Notes: a model not told the origin generated them from the letters alone. Positions 43,238-53,075 are shown, counted from the first letter of the stretch. The stretch is DNA of 64,000 nt from Oceanicaulis alexandrii DSM 11625 (GCF_000420265.1 NZ_ATUP01000002.1:64501-128500); one strand, 5' to 3'. Program-made: numbers and translations.

Positions 43238-44617
43238 TTGAAATCGACCCTGCCTGCTCTCGCCATTGTGGGACGGCCCAATGTGGGCAAGTCCACGCTG
43301 TTTAATCGTCTCGCCGGCAAGCCGCTAGCGATCGTGGACGACCGTCCGGGCGTGACGCGCGACCGGCGCGAAGCCCGTGGCCGTATCGGCGACCTTGAAC
43401 TGCGTCTGGTGGACACCGCCGGCTATGAAGACAACAAGGCCGGAATCGAGGCGCGCATGCGCGCCCAGACCGAAGCCGCCCTTGATGAAGCCGATGTCTG
43501 CATCTTCCTGATCGACGGGCGTGAAGGCGTCACGGCGATGGATGAGCGCTTCGCCGATATTCTGCGCCGCCATCACATCCCCGTCATTCTCGCCGTCAAC
43601 AAGTGCGAAGGCTCCAAGGGCGAATACGGCGCCATGGAAGCGTGGAAGCTGGGTATGGACGAGCCTGTCCCCATTTCCGCTGCGCATGGCGAGGGCATGG
43701 GGGATCTGTATTCGCGGCTGACCGGCGCGCTCAAGCAAGTTCGCGCGCGCATCCGGTCGGAACTGGAAGCGCAGGGCCTGACCGGAGAGGAAGATGAAGA
43801 GGGCGCGCCCTTGCGCCTAGCCGTCGCCGGCCGACCGAATGTGGGCAAATCCACGCTCATCAACGCGCTGATCGGCGAAGACCGTCTGATCACCGGGCCC
43901 GAAGCCGGACTGACCCGGGACGCCATCGCCGTCCAGTGGGAATGGGATGGCCGCCGCGTGCGTCTGCATGATACGGCGGGCTTGCGAAAACGCGGCAAGG
44001 TGGATGACCGGCTGGAGCGGATGAGCGCGGCGGATACGCTGCGCGCCATCAAATTCGCCGAGATCGTCTTGCTGCTGGTGGACGCCGAACGCCCGTTCGA
44101 GAAACAGGACCTGACCATCGCCGACAAGGTGGTGACCGAGGGCCGGGGCCTGATCGTCTTGATCACCAAATGGGATCTGATTGAGGACAAACAGGCCAAG
44201 CTGGTTGAGTTGCGTGAAGAGTTCGAACGTCTTTTGCCGCAGATCAAGGGCGCGCCGCTGATCCCGATCTCCTCGATTTCAGGCCGCGGGCTCGACAAGA
44301 TCATGCCGGCCGTTTCCGAGCTGCACAAGAACTGGGACGTGAAGGTGAAAACCCGCGATCTCAATGACTGGCTCGCCGAAATGGTCCAGCGTCACCCGCC
44401 GCCCGCCGTGGACGGCCGCCGGGTCAAACCGCGTTATCTGAGCCAGACCAAGGCGCGACCGCCGACCTTCGTTCTGATGGCCAGCCGGGCGTCGCAATTG
44501 CCTGACAGCTATAAACGCTATCTGATGAATGGTCTGCGAGAGGCGTTTGACCTGCCGGGCGTGCCGATCCGCCTGATCGTGAAGGGGCAGAAAAACCCCT
44601 ACGCCAAGGACAAATAA
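43238..44617 (+). CDS. der: GTPase Der (EngA), ribosome assembly
   Basis: A 459-residue GTPase with two consecutive G domains and a C-terminal KH-like domain, required for 50S ribosome maturation. Both P-loops read GRPNVGKST (about residues 12-20 and 198-206), with DTAGYEDNK and DTAGLRKRG switch II regions, NKCE and TKWD base-recognition motifs. The start is TTG (43238) with GGAG seven to eight bases upstream. Follows bamB. A strong terminator lies at the end. Confidence 0.96.
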   Translation: MKSTLPALAIVGRPNVGKSTLFNRLAGKPLAIVDDRPGVTRDRREARGRIGDLELRLVDTAGYEDNKAGIEARMRAQTEAALDEADVCIFLIDGREGVTAMDERFADILRRHHIPVILAVNKCEGSKGEYGAMEAWKLGMDEPVPISAAHGEGMGDLYSRLTGALKQVRARIRSELEAQGLTGEEDEEGAPLRLAVAGRPNVGKSTLINALIGEDRLITGPEAGLTRDAIAVQWEWDGRRVRLHDTAGLRKRGKVDDRLERMSAADTLRAIKFAEIVLLLVDAERPFEKQDLTIADKVVTEGRGLIVLITKWDLIEDKQAKLVELREEFERLLPQIKGAPLIPISSISGRGLDKIMPAVSELHKNWDVKVKTRDLNDWLAEMVQRHPPPAVDGRRVKPRYLSQTKARPPTFVLMASRASQLPDSYKRYLMNGLREAFDLPGVPIRLIVKGQKNPYAKDK

Positions 44618-44644
44618 AAAAGGCGGCCCGCGGGCCGCCTTTTT
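44616..44644. terminator. Bidirectional terminator between der and the SDR gene
   Basis: The perfect 20-base palindrome AGGCGGCCCGCGGGCCGCCT is flanked by A6 and T5, so it serves both converging genes. Confidence 0.93.
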
Positions 44645-44670
44645 CGTGTTTGTGACAAAGCGTGCGAGGC

Positions 44671-45390
44671 CTAGCCTTGCGCGCTGACAATCTCGCCATT
44701 GCGGGTTTCGCTCGGCAGGCACAGCTCGACGACTTTCGGCGCGATCTCTTCAGGTGTCGGCAGGGTTTCGGGGTCTTCGCCGGGCGCCGCCTTGGCGCGC
44801 ATGCGGGTCCGCGTCGCGCCGGGATTGAGCAGGTTTGCGCGCAGCGGCGTATCAATCAGCTCTTCCGCCCAGGACTGAACCAGATTGTCGAGCCCGGCCT
44901 TGGACGCGCCATAGGCGGCCCAATAGGCCTTGGCGCGGCTGCTGCCGACGCCGGAGGTCATGAAGACGGCCCGGCCTGCGTCAGAGGCTTTCAGAAGCCC
45001 CTCAAAGGCGCGGATCATGCGCGCCGGGGCGATCAGATTGGTCGCCAGAACCTCGTTCCACACCTTGGAGGGAATTTGCGCGGCGGGCGTCAACGTGCCC
45101 AGAACGCCGGCGTTCGCCACCATGATGTCGAGTTTTTTCCAGCGGCCCGCCACAGCTTCGGCCAGCTTTTCGATGCCGTCAGCCGAGTTCAGATCAAGCG
45201 GGACCAGGGTGGCCTTGCCGCCCATCGCCTTGATCGCGTCGTCAAGCTCTTCCAGGCCAGCCTGGGTGCGGGCGGTGGCGATGATTTCGGCGCCAGCCTC
45301 AGCCAGTTTCAGGGCAATGGCGTAGCCCAGCCCGCGCGAAGCGCCGGTCACCAGCGCCACGCGGCCTGCAAGCGGTTTTGTATCGGTCAT
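44671..45390 (-). CDS. Short-chain dehydrogenase/reductase
   Basis: A 239-residue SDR oxidoreductase. The cofactor motif TGASRGLGYA (about 15-24), NAG (VANAGVLG), the catalytic Ser region (VFMTSGVGS) and YxxxK (YGASKAG) are all present. An Arg in IIATARTQ after strand two suggests NADP(H). The substrate is unknown. The start overlaps the purF stop by four bases, so it is the last gene of the cvpA-purF-SDR unit; the same order occurs in other alphaproteobacteria. Confidence 0.88.
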   Translation of the reverse strand: MTDTKPLAGRVALVTGASRGLGYAIALKLAEAGAEIIATARTQAGLEELDDAIKAMGGKATLVPLDLNSADGIEKLAEAVAGRWKKLDIMVANAGVLGTLTPAAQIPSKVWNEVLATNLIAPARMIRAFEGLLKASDAGRAVFMTSGVGSSRAKAYWAAYGASKAGLDNLVQSWAEELIDTPLRANLLNPGATRTRMRAKAAPGEDPETLPTPEEIAPKVVELCLPSETRNGEIVSAQG

Positions 45391-46859
45391 GCGTCAACCA
45401 GAAGCGAGAGTTGTTCATCCTTGGAAGACGCAGCGCGATCGTGGTCCACAAGGCGAGTGGGGTAATCCCCGGTGAAATAATGGTCGGCGAGCTGGGGGCT
45501 TTCGGGATTGCGGGCTTCGCCGTGAATGGCCCAGTAGAGCCCTTCCACGGAGAGGAAGCCCAGCGAGTCGCATTCCAGCATCTCGATCATCTTGTCGGGC
45601 TCATGGCTGGCGGCCATCAGCTCTTCGCGCATCGGCATGTCGATGCCGTAAAAATCGGGATGGGTGATCGGCGGGCAGGCGGAGCGGAAATGCACTTCCG
45701 TCGCGCCGGCCTCGCGCACCATGCGTACGATCTTTTTCGACGTGGTGCCGCGCACGATGGAGTCGTCGACCAGCAGGACGCGCTTGCCGCGCAGCACCGA
45801 GACATTGGCCGAGTGCTTGCGCCGCACGCCCAGATCGCGCTTGGCCTGGGTGGGCTGAATGAAGGTCCGGCCGGCGAAGTGCGCGCGGATGATCCCCAGG
45901 TCAAACGGTCGGCCGATCTCTTCTGAGAAGCCCAAAGCCGCAGCCATGCCGGAATCGGGCACCGGCACCACCACATCAATGTCAGCCGGGCATTCCTGGG
46001 CGAGGCGAATGCCCATGCGCTTGCGCGCCTCGTAAACGGAAATGCCGTCGATCACTGAGTCCGGGCGCGCAAAATAGATGTATTCGAACGCACAGGTTTT
46101 CGCGGGGCGGGCCGGGGCGTAGCGTCGGGTCTCGAGTCCGTCGTCAGAGACAATCACCACTTCGCCCGGTTCAATGTCGCGAATATAGCGCGCGCCGATC
46201 ATGTCCAGCGCGCAGGTCTCGGACGCGAAGATCGTCGCGCCGTCCAGCACGCCCATCACCAGCGGGCGAATGCCCAGCGGGTCACGCGCGCCGATCAGCA
46301 GATCATTGGTCATCGCCACCAGGGCGAAGGCGCCTTCGATCTGGGTGAAGGCGGAAATCAGACGCTCAACGGAGTCAGGCTGTTTGGACCGCGCGGCGAG
46401 CTGCAGGATCACTTCGGAATCCGAGGTGGACTGGAAGATGGCGCCGCCGGCGACCAGCTCTTCACGCAGCTTGCGGGCGTTGGTCAGATTGCCGTTGTGC
46501 GCCAGCGCGATGCCGCCGCCGCGCACATCGGCATAGAGCGGCTGCACATTGCGCATGCCCGACCCGCCGGAGGTGGAATAGCGCACATGGCCGATCGCCA
46601 TGTCGCCCGTCAGGCGCTCGAGCCGCTTGGGTTCGGTGAAGTGCTCGCCTACCAGCCCCAGATGGCGCTCGGTGGTGAAGCGGCCTTTTTCACGGTCATA
46701 GCTGGTGATGCCGCAGGCCTCTTGCCCGCGATGCTGCAGGGCGTGAAGGCCGAAGGCGGCCAGGACCGACGCATCGGCCACGCGACGCACGCCGAACACG
46801 CCGCATTCTTCCTGCGGCCGGTCGGTGGCGGGATCATAGGTCAGGCTGGGAAAGCTCAT
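45387..46859 (-). CDS. purF: Amidophosphoribosyltransferase
   Basis: First committed step of purine synthesis: PRPP and glutamine give phosphoribosylamine. The 490-residue precursor has a propeptide of 18 residues before the N-terminal nucleophile Cys19 (QEECGVFG), a class II glutaminase domain (HNGNLTNA) and a C-terminal phosphoribosyltransferase domain with the PRPP loop LLVDDSIVRGTTSKK. ATGA-type four-base overlaps link it to cvpA upstream and to the SDR gene downstream. Confidence 0.97.
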   Translation of the reverse strand: MSFPSLTYDPATDRPQEECGVFGVRRVADASVLAAFGLHALQHRGQEACGITSYDREKGRFTTERHLGLVGEHFTEPKRLERLTGDMAIGHVRYSTSGGSGMRNVQPLYADVRGGGIALAHNGNLTNARKLREELVAGGAIFQSTSDSEVILQLAARSKQPDSVERLISAFTQIEGAFALVAMTNDLLIGARDPLGIRPLVMGVLDGATIFASETCALDMIGARYIRDIEPGEVVIVSDDGLETRRYAPARPAKTCAFEYIYFARPDSVIDGISVYEARKRMGIRLAQECPADIDVVVPVPDSGMAAALGFSEEIGRPFDLGIIRAHFAGRTFIQPTQAKRDLGVRRKHSANVSVLRGKRVLLVDDSIVRGTTSKKIVRMVREAGATEVHFRSACPPITHPDFYGIDMPMREELMAASHEPDKMIEMLECDSLGFLSVEGLYWAIHGEARNPESPQLADHYFTGDYPTRLVDHDRAASSKDEQLSLLVDA

Positions 46860-47443
46860 CCGTCCTCGTCCTCGTTTGTGCGCTCGATAAGCCGACCGAT
46901 CGGGTCTTCGTCAACGCTCTGTTGCGGTTGATCTGCAGCCTTCTTGGCGTTGACCCAGCTGGATTCAGGGGCAAGCGACTGCAAAAGATTGGCGCTGGCC
47001 TCGGCCAGCGGATAGACGCGAGAGCCCGTCAGCCAGTTGGGCGTGGCGCCGGGCAGGGTGTTCTTGAACACCAGAACCAGAAGGCCCAGCAGCACCAGGC
47101 CGCGCGCCAGACCGAAAACAAACCCCAAAGCCCGGTCCAGAACAGGGACGTCCTCGCCCTGTTTGACGTTATGGGTCAACGGTCCGGTGACAAAACTGAC
47201 CGCCAGATAGACCAGCAAGAACACGATGCCCATTGAAATCAGGTTGGCGAAGAGCGCCGATCCGATCACAGATTGGGTCAACGGCGCGAAGACAGGCCGG
47301 GTCCAGAGCGCGGCGAGGGCGGCGGCCACAAGGGCGGTCACGGTCAAGGCTTCACGCACAAAGCCGCGCATCAGCGCCATGATCCCGGATGCAAACAGGA
47401 TGACGAGGGCGAAGAGATCAAATCCGGCGAGTGCTGCGTTCAT
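46856..47443 (-). CDS. cvpA: CvpA family membrane protein
   Basis: A 195-residue inner-membrane protein with four helices in the first 125 residues and a hydrophilic, acidic C-terminal tail ending in EDEDG. It starts FDLFALVILFASGIMALMRGFVREA, the family pattern. CvpA is named for colicin V production in E. coli; its usual location beside purF, as here with a four-base overlap, is conserved. Its molecular role is not known, though it contributes to envelope stress tolerance in some species. Confidence 0.9.
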   Translation of the reverse strand: MNAALAGFDLFALVILFASGIMALMRGFVREALTVTALVAAALAALWTRPVFAPLTQSVIGSALFANLISMGIVFLLVYLAVSFVTGPLTHNVKQGEDVPVLDRALGFVFGLARGLVLLGLLVLVFKNTLPGATPNWLTGSRVYPLAEASANLLQSLAPESSWVNAKKAADQPQQSVDEDPIGRLIERTNEDEDG

Positions 47444-47473
47444 CTTGTCCCTTTCCTGCCTCTGTTGCGCGCC

Positions 47474-48844
47474 TTAAACGGCGTCTTGGCCCAATCGGCG
47501 CACGAGCGCCTGAACAGTGGAGACGCTGTCCACCTGCACGCCTGCGCCTTCAACGCCTTCTGGGGCGAGGGCGCGGTTGAACCCCAGTTTTGCGGCTTCT
47601 TTCAGGCGCGCATCCGCGCGGCCGACCGGGCGCACATCGCCAGACAGGGAAATCTCGCCAAACGCCACGCCCTCGGCGGGCAGGGGAGTATCCAGGAACG
47701 AAGAGATCAAGGCTGCAGCCACCGCCAAATCTGCGGCGGGTTCGTTGATCTTCAACCCGCCTGCGACGTTCAAATAAACGTCACGCCCGCCGAATCCAAG
47801 GCCGCATCTCGCCTCAAGCACCGCCAGCACCATAGCCAGGCGACCTGAATCCCAGCCCACAACCGCACGTCGCGGCGTGCCGAACGCGGCGGGCGCTACA
47901 AGCGCCTGAATTTCCGTCAGAACCGGGCGCGTGCCTTCCATGCCGGCGAAAACGGCCGCGCCGGAAGCGGCTTCACCGCGTCCATCCAGAAAAAGTGCGG
48001 ACGGGTTCGCCACTTCCTGCAAACCGGCGTCGACCATTTCGAACACGCCGATTTCATCGGTCGGGCCGAAGCGGTTCTTCACCGCGCGCAGGATGCGGAA
48101 CTGGTGGCTGCGCTCGCCTTCAAAATACAACACCGCGTCCACCATATGCTCGACCACGCGCGGGCCAGCGATCTGGCCGTCCTTGGTGACGTGACCGACC
48201 AGAATGATGATGGTGTTCTTCTTCTTGGCGAACCGGACCAGCTCCTGCGCGCAGGCGCGCACCTGGGCGACCGTGCCTGGCGCCGCCGCCAATTGATCCG
48301 ACCACAGGGTCTGCACCGAATCGATGACGGCGATGTCGGGCGTTTCTTTTTTCAGCCCGTCGAGAATGACCTCAAGACTGGTCTCCGCAGCCAGCGCCAC
48401 TGGCGTGTCGGCGAGGCCGAGCCGCCGGGCGCGACGGCGCACCTGATCGGCGGCTTCCTCTCCAGAGATGTAAACCGCTTTCGCGCCCGCCTTGGCCAGA
48501 AGCGCGACCGCCTGCAGCAGCAGCGTGGATTTGCCGATCCCCGGATCGCCGCCCACCAGCACGGCCGAGCCGGGCACCAGCCCGCCGCCGGCGACGCGGT
48601 CAAGCTCGCGCAATCCGGTTTCAAAGCGCTTGGGGTCTTCGGTGGCGCTGCCCAGATCCACCAGCTCCAGCCGCGAGCGGCGGGTGGAGCGGCTGGGCGC
48701 CTTGGCGCCGGAGCCCAGAGGCGCGCTGGCGCCGCTTTCCTCCACCAGCGTGTTCCAGGACCCGCAGGCATCACACCGTCCCGCCCATTTGGCGTGCACG
48801 CCGCCACAGGACTGGCAGACATAGACGGTGTCGGAACGGGCCAT
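47474..48844 (-). CDS. radA: DNA repair protein RadA
   Basis: A 456-residue RecA-like ATPase that drives branch migration during recombination repair. An N-terminal C4 zinc finger (CQSCGGVHAKWAGRCDAC) is followed by Walker A (GGDPGIGKSTLLL), Walker B (IAVIDSVQTLW), the RadA-specific KNRFG motif and a C-terminal Lon-like domain (AVAAALISSFLDTPLP). It stops 30 bases before cvpA on the same strand and belongs to the conserved radA-cvpA-purF row. Confidence 0.95.
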   Translation of the reverse strand: MARSDTVYVCQSCGGVHAKWAGRCDACGSWNTLVEESGASAPLGSGAKAPSRSTRRSRLELVDLGSATEDPKRFETGLRELDRVAGGGLVPGSAVLVGGDPGIGKSTLLLQAVALLAKAGAKAVYISGEEAADQVRRRARRLGLADTPVALAAETSLEVILDGLKKETPDIAVIDSVQTLWSDQLAAAPGTVAQVRACAQELVRFAKKKNTIIILVGHVTKDGQIAGPRVVEHMVDAVLYFEGERSHQFRILRAVKNRFGPTDEIGVFEMVDAGLQEVANPSALFLDGRGEAASGAAVFAGMEGTRPVLTEIQALVAPAAFGTPRRAVVGWDSGRLAMVLAVLEARCGLGFGGRDVYLNVAGGLKINEPAADLAVAAALISSFLDTPLPAEGVAFGEISLSGDVRPVGRADARLKEAAKLGFNRALAPEGVEGAGVQVDSVSTVQALVRRLGQDAV

Positions 48845-48923
48845 GCGGGCTCCTTACAGAAGGCGAGGGCGAACTATAGCCTAAACGCGGCGATTCGGCT
48901 GGCGCCGGAACAGGCGCAGACGA

Positions 48924-49673
48924 TCACTCTTCCGAGCTTTCGCCGCGCACGAAGCGGCACACCTCGTCATTGGCGCAGCTTTCCACGCCCTCAAGCGCGC
49001 CGCGCCACAGGATCTGGCCGTCTTTGACCATGGCCACATCATCGGCGATATGGCGCATCGAGGTCATGTCGTGGGTGATCGAGACCGCCGTGGCGCCGAG
49101 ATTTTTCACCTGACGCACGATCAGCTTGTTGATGACGTCCGCGGTCACGGGATCAAGGCCTGTGGTGGGTTCGTCAAAGAACAGGATTTTCGGCCGGGCG
49201 ACGATGGCGCGGGCCAGCGCGGCGCGTTTCAGCATGCCGCCGGACAGCGAGCCGGGGCGCTGGTCAGCCACATGGGCGTCCAGATCCACCTGTTCCAGCG
49301 CCTCGATGGCGCGGGTGCGCGCTTCATCGGCGTTCACATGCTCGGCGTGCAGCAGACGGAAGGCGACGTTCTTCCAGATCGGCAGGGAATCAAACAGGGC
49401 GCCGGACTGAAACAACATGCCGATCTGGGCGACGCCGGGATCATCTTCATGGCCGGCGCGCACGGCGACGCCGTCGATCTCGACCGTGCCGGACTGCGGC
49501 CGGATCAGCCCCAGGGCCGTCTTGATGGTGACGGACTTGCCTGTGCCAGAGCCGCCGATGATCACCAGCGAGCGGCCTTCATGGGCTTGGAGGTTGAGGT
49601 CCTTGAGCACCGGCTTGCGGCCGTCAAAGCCCACCGTGATGTTCTTCCAGGCGATTTTAACGCGCTCGGTCAT
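48924..49673 (-). CDS. mlaF: ABC transporter ATPase, MlaF-like (lipid transport)
   Basis: A 249-residue ATP-binding subunit of a MlaFE-type phospholipid/organic-solvent-resistance transporter. Walker A is GGSGTGKSVT, signature LSGGMLKRAALARA (with the Mla-type GMLKR), Walker B ILFFDEPTTGLDP, H-loop SITHDMTSM. ATG 49673 starts at the usual place; the frame is open further upstream inside mlaE. It follows mlaE by five bases. No mlaD or mlaC gene is adjacent: radA follows directly. Confidence 0.88.
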   Translation of the reverse strand: MTERVKIAWKNITVGFDGRKPVLKDLNLQAHEGRSLVIIGGSGTGKSVTIKTALGLIRPQSGTVEIDGVAVRAGHEDDPGVAQIGMLFQSGALFDSLPIWKNVAFRLLHAEHVNADEARTRAIEALEQVDLDAHVADQRPGSLSGGMLKRAALARAIVARPKILFFDEPTTGLDPVTADVINKLIVRQVKNLGATAVSITHDMTSMRHIADDVAMVKDGQILWRGALEGVESCANDEVCRFVRGESSEE

Positions 49674-49678
49674 GACGA

Positions 49679-50446
49679 TCACACAAACAGGGAGGTGAGC
49701 AGATAATTGGCGGCGAAGATCAGCACCGCCGCGGCGACGACGGCGTTGGTGGCGGCCCGGCCCACCCCTTGGGCGCCGCCCTGGGCGTAATAGCCGTGAT
49801 AGCACCCCATCAAGGTGAGGATGAAGCCGAACACCGCGGCCTTGATCAGGCCGGAGATGATGTCCCAGTTCTCCAGGAAGTCCCAGGTGTTGCGCACATA
49901 GATGGTCGGGTTGAAATCAAGCGAGTGCACGCTGACCAGATAGCCGCCGTAAATGCCGATGATGTCGGCCGTTGCGACCAAGATGGGCAGCACCAGAACG
50001 CCCGCCAGCACCCGCGGCGCGATCAGATAGCGCATGGGGTCTGTGGCCAGGGTATGCAGCGCGTCGATCTGTTCGGTGGCGCGCATGGCGCCGATTTCAG
50101 CCGCGATGCCCGATGACACCCGGCCCGCCAGCATCAAGGAGGCGATGACCGGGCCCAGCTCGCGCACAATGCCCATGGCGACGATGTTCGGCACGAAGCT
50201 TTCCGCGTTAAAGCGCGTGCCGCCGGTATAGATGTTGAGCGCCAGCGCCGCGCCTGTGAACAGCGCCGTCAGTCCGACCACCGGCAGGGAGAGAAAGCCG
50301 ATCTTGATGATCTGCTGGACCAGCTGACCGCCGAAATAGGGGGGACGGACCATGGCCGCCAGCGCATGACCGGCGAACAGGGCGACAGCGCCCGCCGAGC
50401 GCAATAGCGCGAGCAGGCCGGCTCCGATGGCGCGTAACGGGTTCAT
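49679..50446 (-). CDS. mlaE: ABC transporter permease, MlaE-like
   Basis: A 255-residue permease of the MlaE family with about five membrane helices and the conserved core FTGAALALNIYTGGTRF, RELGPVIASLMLAGRVSSGIAAEIG and MRATEQIDALHTLATDPMRYL (family EQIDAL motif). With MlaF it forms the inner-membrane engine for moving phospholipids between membranes. Its start overlaps the alr stop by four bases. The MCE-domain partner must be elsewhere in the genome. Confidence 0.92.
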   Translation of the reverse strand: MNPLRAIGAGLLALLRSAGAVALFAGHALAAMVRPPYFGGQLVQQIIKIGFLSLPVVGLTALFTGAALALNIYTGGTRFNAESFVPNIVAMGIVRELGPVIASLMLAGRVSSGIAAEIGAMRATEQIDALHTLATDPMRYLIAPRVLAGVLVLPILVATADIIGIYGGYLVSVHSLDFNPTIYVRNTWDFLENWDIISGLIKAAVFGFILTLMGCYHGYYAQGGAQGVGRAATNAVVAAAVLIFAANYLLTSLFV

Positions 50447-51534
50447 GGCGCTCCCTTGTAAATGCGCTCGGCCCGGGCGCCGAGCCCGGTCAGGATTTCA
50501 TAGGGCAAGGTGCCGTCCAGCGCCGCCGCCTGATACAGGTCCGGTCCGAAAAATTCAGGCACGGCGCCCTGGGCGATGTCGTGTTCCAGACCGGTGACGT
50601 CGATCATGGTCAGATCCATGCTGAGTTTTCCAACGATAGGCGCGCGCAATCCATTGATGCGGGCGCATCCTGACCCCCACAGCGCGCGGGGCAAGCCATC
50701 GGCGTAGCCTGCGGCCACAGTCGCGATCAGGCGTGGCGAATGCGCCACATAGGTTGCGCCATAACCGACCGTGTCGCCGGCGTCGATTTCGCGCAATTGC
50801 AGGATCGGCGCTTGAAGGGTCATGGCAGGCTCAAATGGATTGTCAGCGTTCAGGTCAGCCGTCGCGCCATAAAGCCCGATGCCGGGCCGGGTCAGATCGA
50901 AATGATAGCGTTCGTCCAGCAGGACGCCGCCGGTATTGGCCAGGCTCAACCGGGTTTCAGGCAGGGCGTTGGTCAGCGCCGTAAAGCGCTCCAGCTGGCG
51001 AATGTTCTGGGCTGACGCCGTCTCTTCAGAACAGGCGAGATGGCTCATCACCATGGAGACGTCGAGCGCCTGCAACGCCGTCAGCAAGCCGCTGATATCG
51101 CCTGCGCCATAGCCAAGCCGCGCCATCCCGGTGTCGATATGGACCGCACACGGCCCCACTGGGTCGGCGCGAAATTGCGCGGTCTCGCCCGGCTGGTTCA
51201 GCACAGCGCCCAGTCGGTGTTTGGCGTAGAGCGGACGGTCTTTGGCGCGATAGCCAGAAAACACCCAGATGTCCGGCGTAGCGTCGCCCAGGGCTTCACG
51301 CACTTCGACGCCTTCTTCCACAGTGGCGACGAAGAAGGTCCGCGCGCCCTCTTTCATCAGCCGCCGCGCCACAGGCCCGGCGCCCAGCCCATAGGCGTTC
51401 GCCTTGACCACGGCGCTGGTCTCAGCGTTCGGGCTGAGCTTTTGCAAGACTTTGAAATTGCGCGACACCGCGTCCAGATCAACGATCAGGCGCGCGCGGG
51501 TATTGTCAGCAGAAGGCGTAGCGAGAACAGACAT
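50443..51534 (-). CDS. alr: Alanine racemase
   Basis: Converts L- to D-alanine for peptidoglycan, using PLP. The 363-residue protein has the PLP-lysine motif AVVKANAYGLG (Lys44) and the C-terminal domain with the second catalytic Tyr (GYGATYVA) and LSMDLTMIDVT. ATG 51534 gives the normal start (MSVLATPSADNTRARLIVDL); the open frame further upstream lacks coding character. It follows dnaB by 62 bases and is fused to mlaE by a four-base overlap. Confidence 0.95.
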   Translation of the reverse strand: MSVLATPSADNTRARLIVDLDAVSRNFKVLQKLSPNAETSAVVKANAYGLGAGPVARRLMKEGARTFFVATVEEGVEVREALGDATPDIWVFSGYRAKDRPLYAKHRLGAVLNQPGETAQFRADPVGPCAVHIDTGMARLGYGAGDISGLLTALQALDVSMVMSHLACSEETASAQNIRQLERFTALTNALPETRLSLANTGGVLLDERYHFDLTRPGIGLYGATADLNADNPFEPAMTLQAPILQLREIDAGDTVGYGATYVAHSPRLIATVAAGYADGLPRALWGSGCARINGLRAPIVGKLSMDLTMIDVTGLEHDIAQGAVPEFFGPDLYQAAALDGTLPYEILTGLGARAERIYKGAP

Positions 51535-51596
51535 CTGACGCTCTATGTGGCTGCGCTCGCGCCTGGGAGCAAGCGTTAGGGCGCAGCGCCGCGCCC

Positions 51597-53075
51597 TTAC
51601 TCGTGATCCTGACGGCCAGAGTAATCGAGATCGGAGAATTTCGTACGATCTGGATCGAACGCCACTTTCACCGAACCGATCGGGCCGTGACGCTGTTTGC
51701 CGATGATGACGTCCGCCTGGTTGCGGATCTCGCGCATCTCGTCTTCCCATGCCAGATGCTGCTCTGTGCCTTCCTTGGGCTCCAGGCGTTCGAGATAATA
51801 GCTCTCGCGATACACAAACAGCACCACGTCGGCGTCCTGCTCGATCGAGCCCGATTCACGAAGGTCGGACAGCTGGGGCTTCTTGTCTTCGCGCTGCTCC
51901 ACCTGACGGCTCAGCTGGGACAGGGCGATCACGGGCACGGACAGTTCCTTCGCCAGCGCTTTCAAAGCCTGGGTGACTTCGGAGATTTCCTGCACCCGGT
52001 TCTCGCCCGAGCTTTTCGAACCCGTGACCAGCTGCAGGTAGTCCACCACCACCATATCAAGCCCGATGGTGCGCTTCAGGCGCCGGCACCGCGCCATCAG
52101 CGAGCCGATGGGCAGGCCGCCCGTGTCGTCGATGTAGAGCGGGATGCCGGCGATCTCGTGCACGCCGTCGCGAATGTCTTCAAACTGGGCGGCGTCGATC
52201 TTGCCCTGACGGATCAGATAGCCGGAAATGCCGGTGTAGTCCGCCACCAGACGGGTGGCGAGCTGATCAGACGACATCTCCAGCGAGAAGAAGGCGACGA
52301 TGCCGCCATTGGTGGTCTTGCGGGTGCCGTCGGGCTGTTCTTCCGCCTGATAATTGCGCGCCACCGAGAAGGCGATATTGGTGGCCAGCGCGGTTTTGCC
52401 CATGGAGGGGCGCCCGGCGAGGATCACCAGGTCAGACGGGTGCAGGCCGCCCATCTTGGCGTCCAGCGATTTCAGCCCCGAGGAGATGCCCGACAGGCCG
52501 CCGCCGCGCTTATAGGCCGCCGAGGCGATCTCCAGTGATTTATGGACCGCCAGATGAAACGGTTCGAGCGCCTTGGACGTGCCGCCCTGTTCGGCCAGCG
52601 CGAACAGGCGACGCTCGGCGCCTTGCAGAATGTCTTCCGCGCTGTCATCGGGCTCAGGCGCATTGGCGGCGTGGGAGACTTCATCGCCGAACCGGATCAG
52701 CTCGCGCCGCATGGCCAGATCATAGATCAGACGGCCATACTCGCCGGCGGAGGCGGGTTCGGGCGCTTCGCGCATCAGATCGGCGAGATAGACCGCGCCG
52801 CCCACTTCCTTCATGCCCGGATCGCGTTCGAACCGGGTTTTCAGCACTACGGCATCCGCCAGCGCGCCAGAAATGATCAGCTGGCTCGCCGCTTCATAGA
52901 TGCGGCCATGCAGCGGATCATAGAAATGATCAGGTTTCAGCCAGTCGCCGACGCGGTGATACACCTCGTTATCAAACAGCAAGGCGCCCAGAAGGGCCTG
53001 TTCCGCCTCGATATTATGAGGCGGGGCGTGGCTTTCCAGCGGGGCGGGGGTGTGGTCGTAGGATTCTGCTGTCAT
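51597..53075 (-). CDS. dnaB: Replicative DNA helicase DnaB
   Basis: Hexameric 5'-3' helicase that opens the replication fork. The 492-residue protein has the N-terminal helical domain (HNIEAEQALLGALLFDNEVY) and the RecA-like C-domain with Walker A GRPSMGKTAL, Walker B LDMVVVDYLQLV and the ALSQLSRQVEQR loop. ATG 53075 has AAGGA nine bases upstream; a TTG at 53084 is possible. Two DnaA-box-like sites in inverted order lie 70-93 bases upstream of the start. No intein is present. Confidence 0.96.
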   Translation of the reverse strand: MTAESYDHTPAPLESHAPPHNIEAEQALLGALLFDNEVYHRVGDWLKPDHFYDPLHGRIYEAASQLIISGALADAVVLKTRFERDPGMKEVGGAVYLADLMREAPEPASAGEYGRLIYDLAMRRELIRFGDEVSHAANAPEPDDSAEDILQGAERRLFALAEQGGTSKALEPFHLAVHKSLEIASAAYKRGGGLSGISSGLKSLDAKMGGLHPSDLVILAGRPSMGKTALATNIAFSVARNYQAEEQPDGTRKTTNGGIVAFFSLEMSSDQLATRLVADYTGISGYLIRQGKIDAAQFEDIRDGVHEIAGIPLYIDDTGGLPIGSLMARCRRLKRTIGLDMVVVDYLQLVTGSKSSGENRVQEISEVTQALKALAKELSVPVIALSQLSRQVEQREDKKPQLSDLRESGSIEQDADVVLFVYRESYYLERLEPKEGTEQHLAWEDEMREIRNQADVIIGKQRHGPIGSVKVAFDPDRTKFSDLDYSGRQDHE

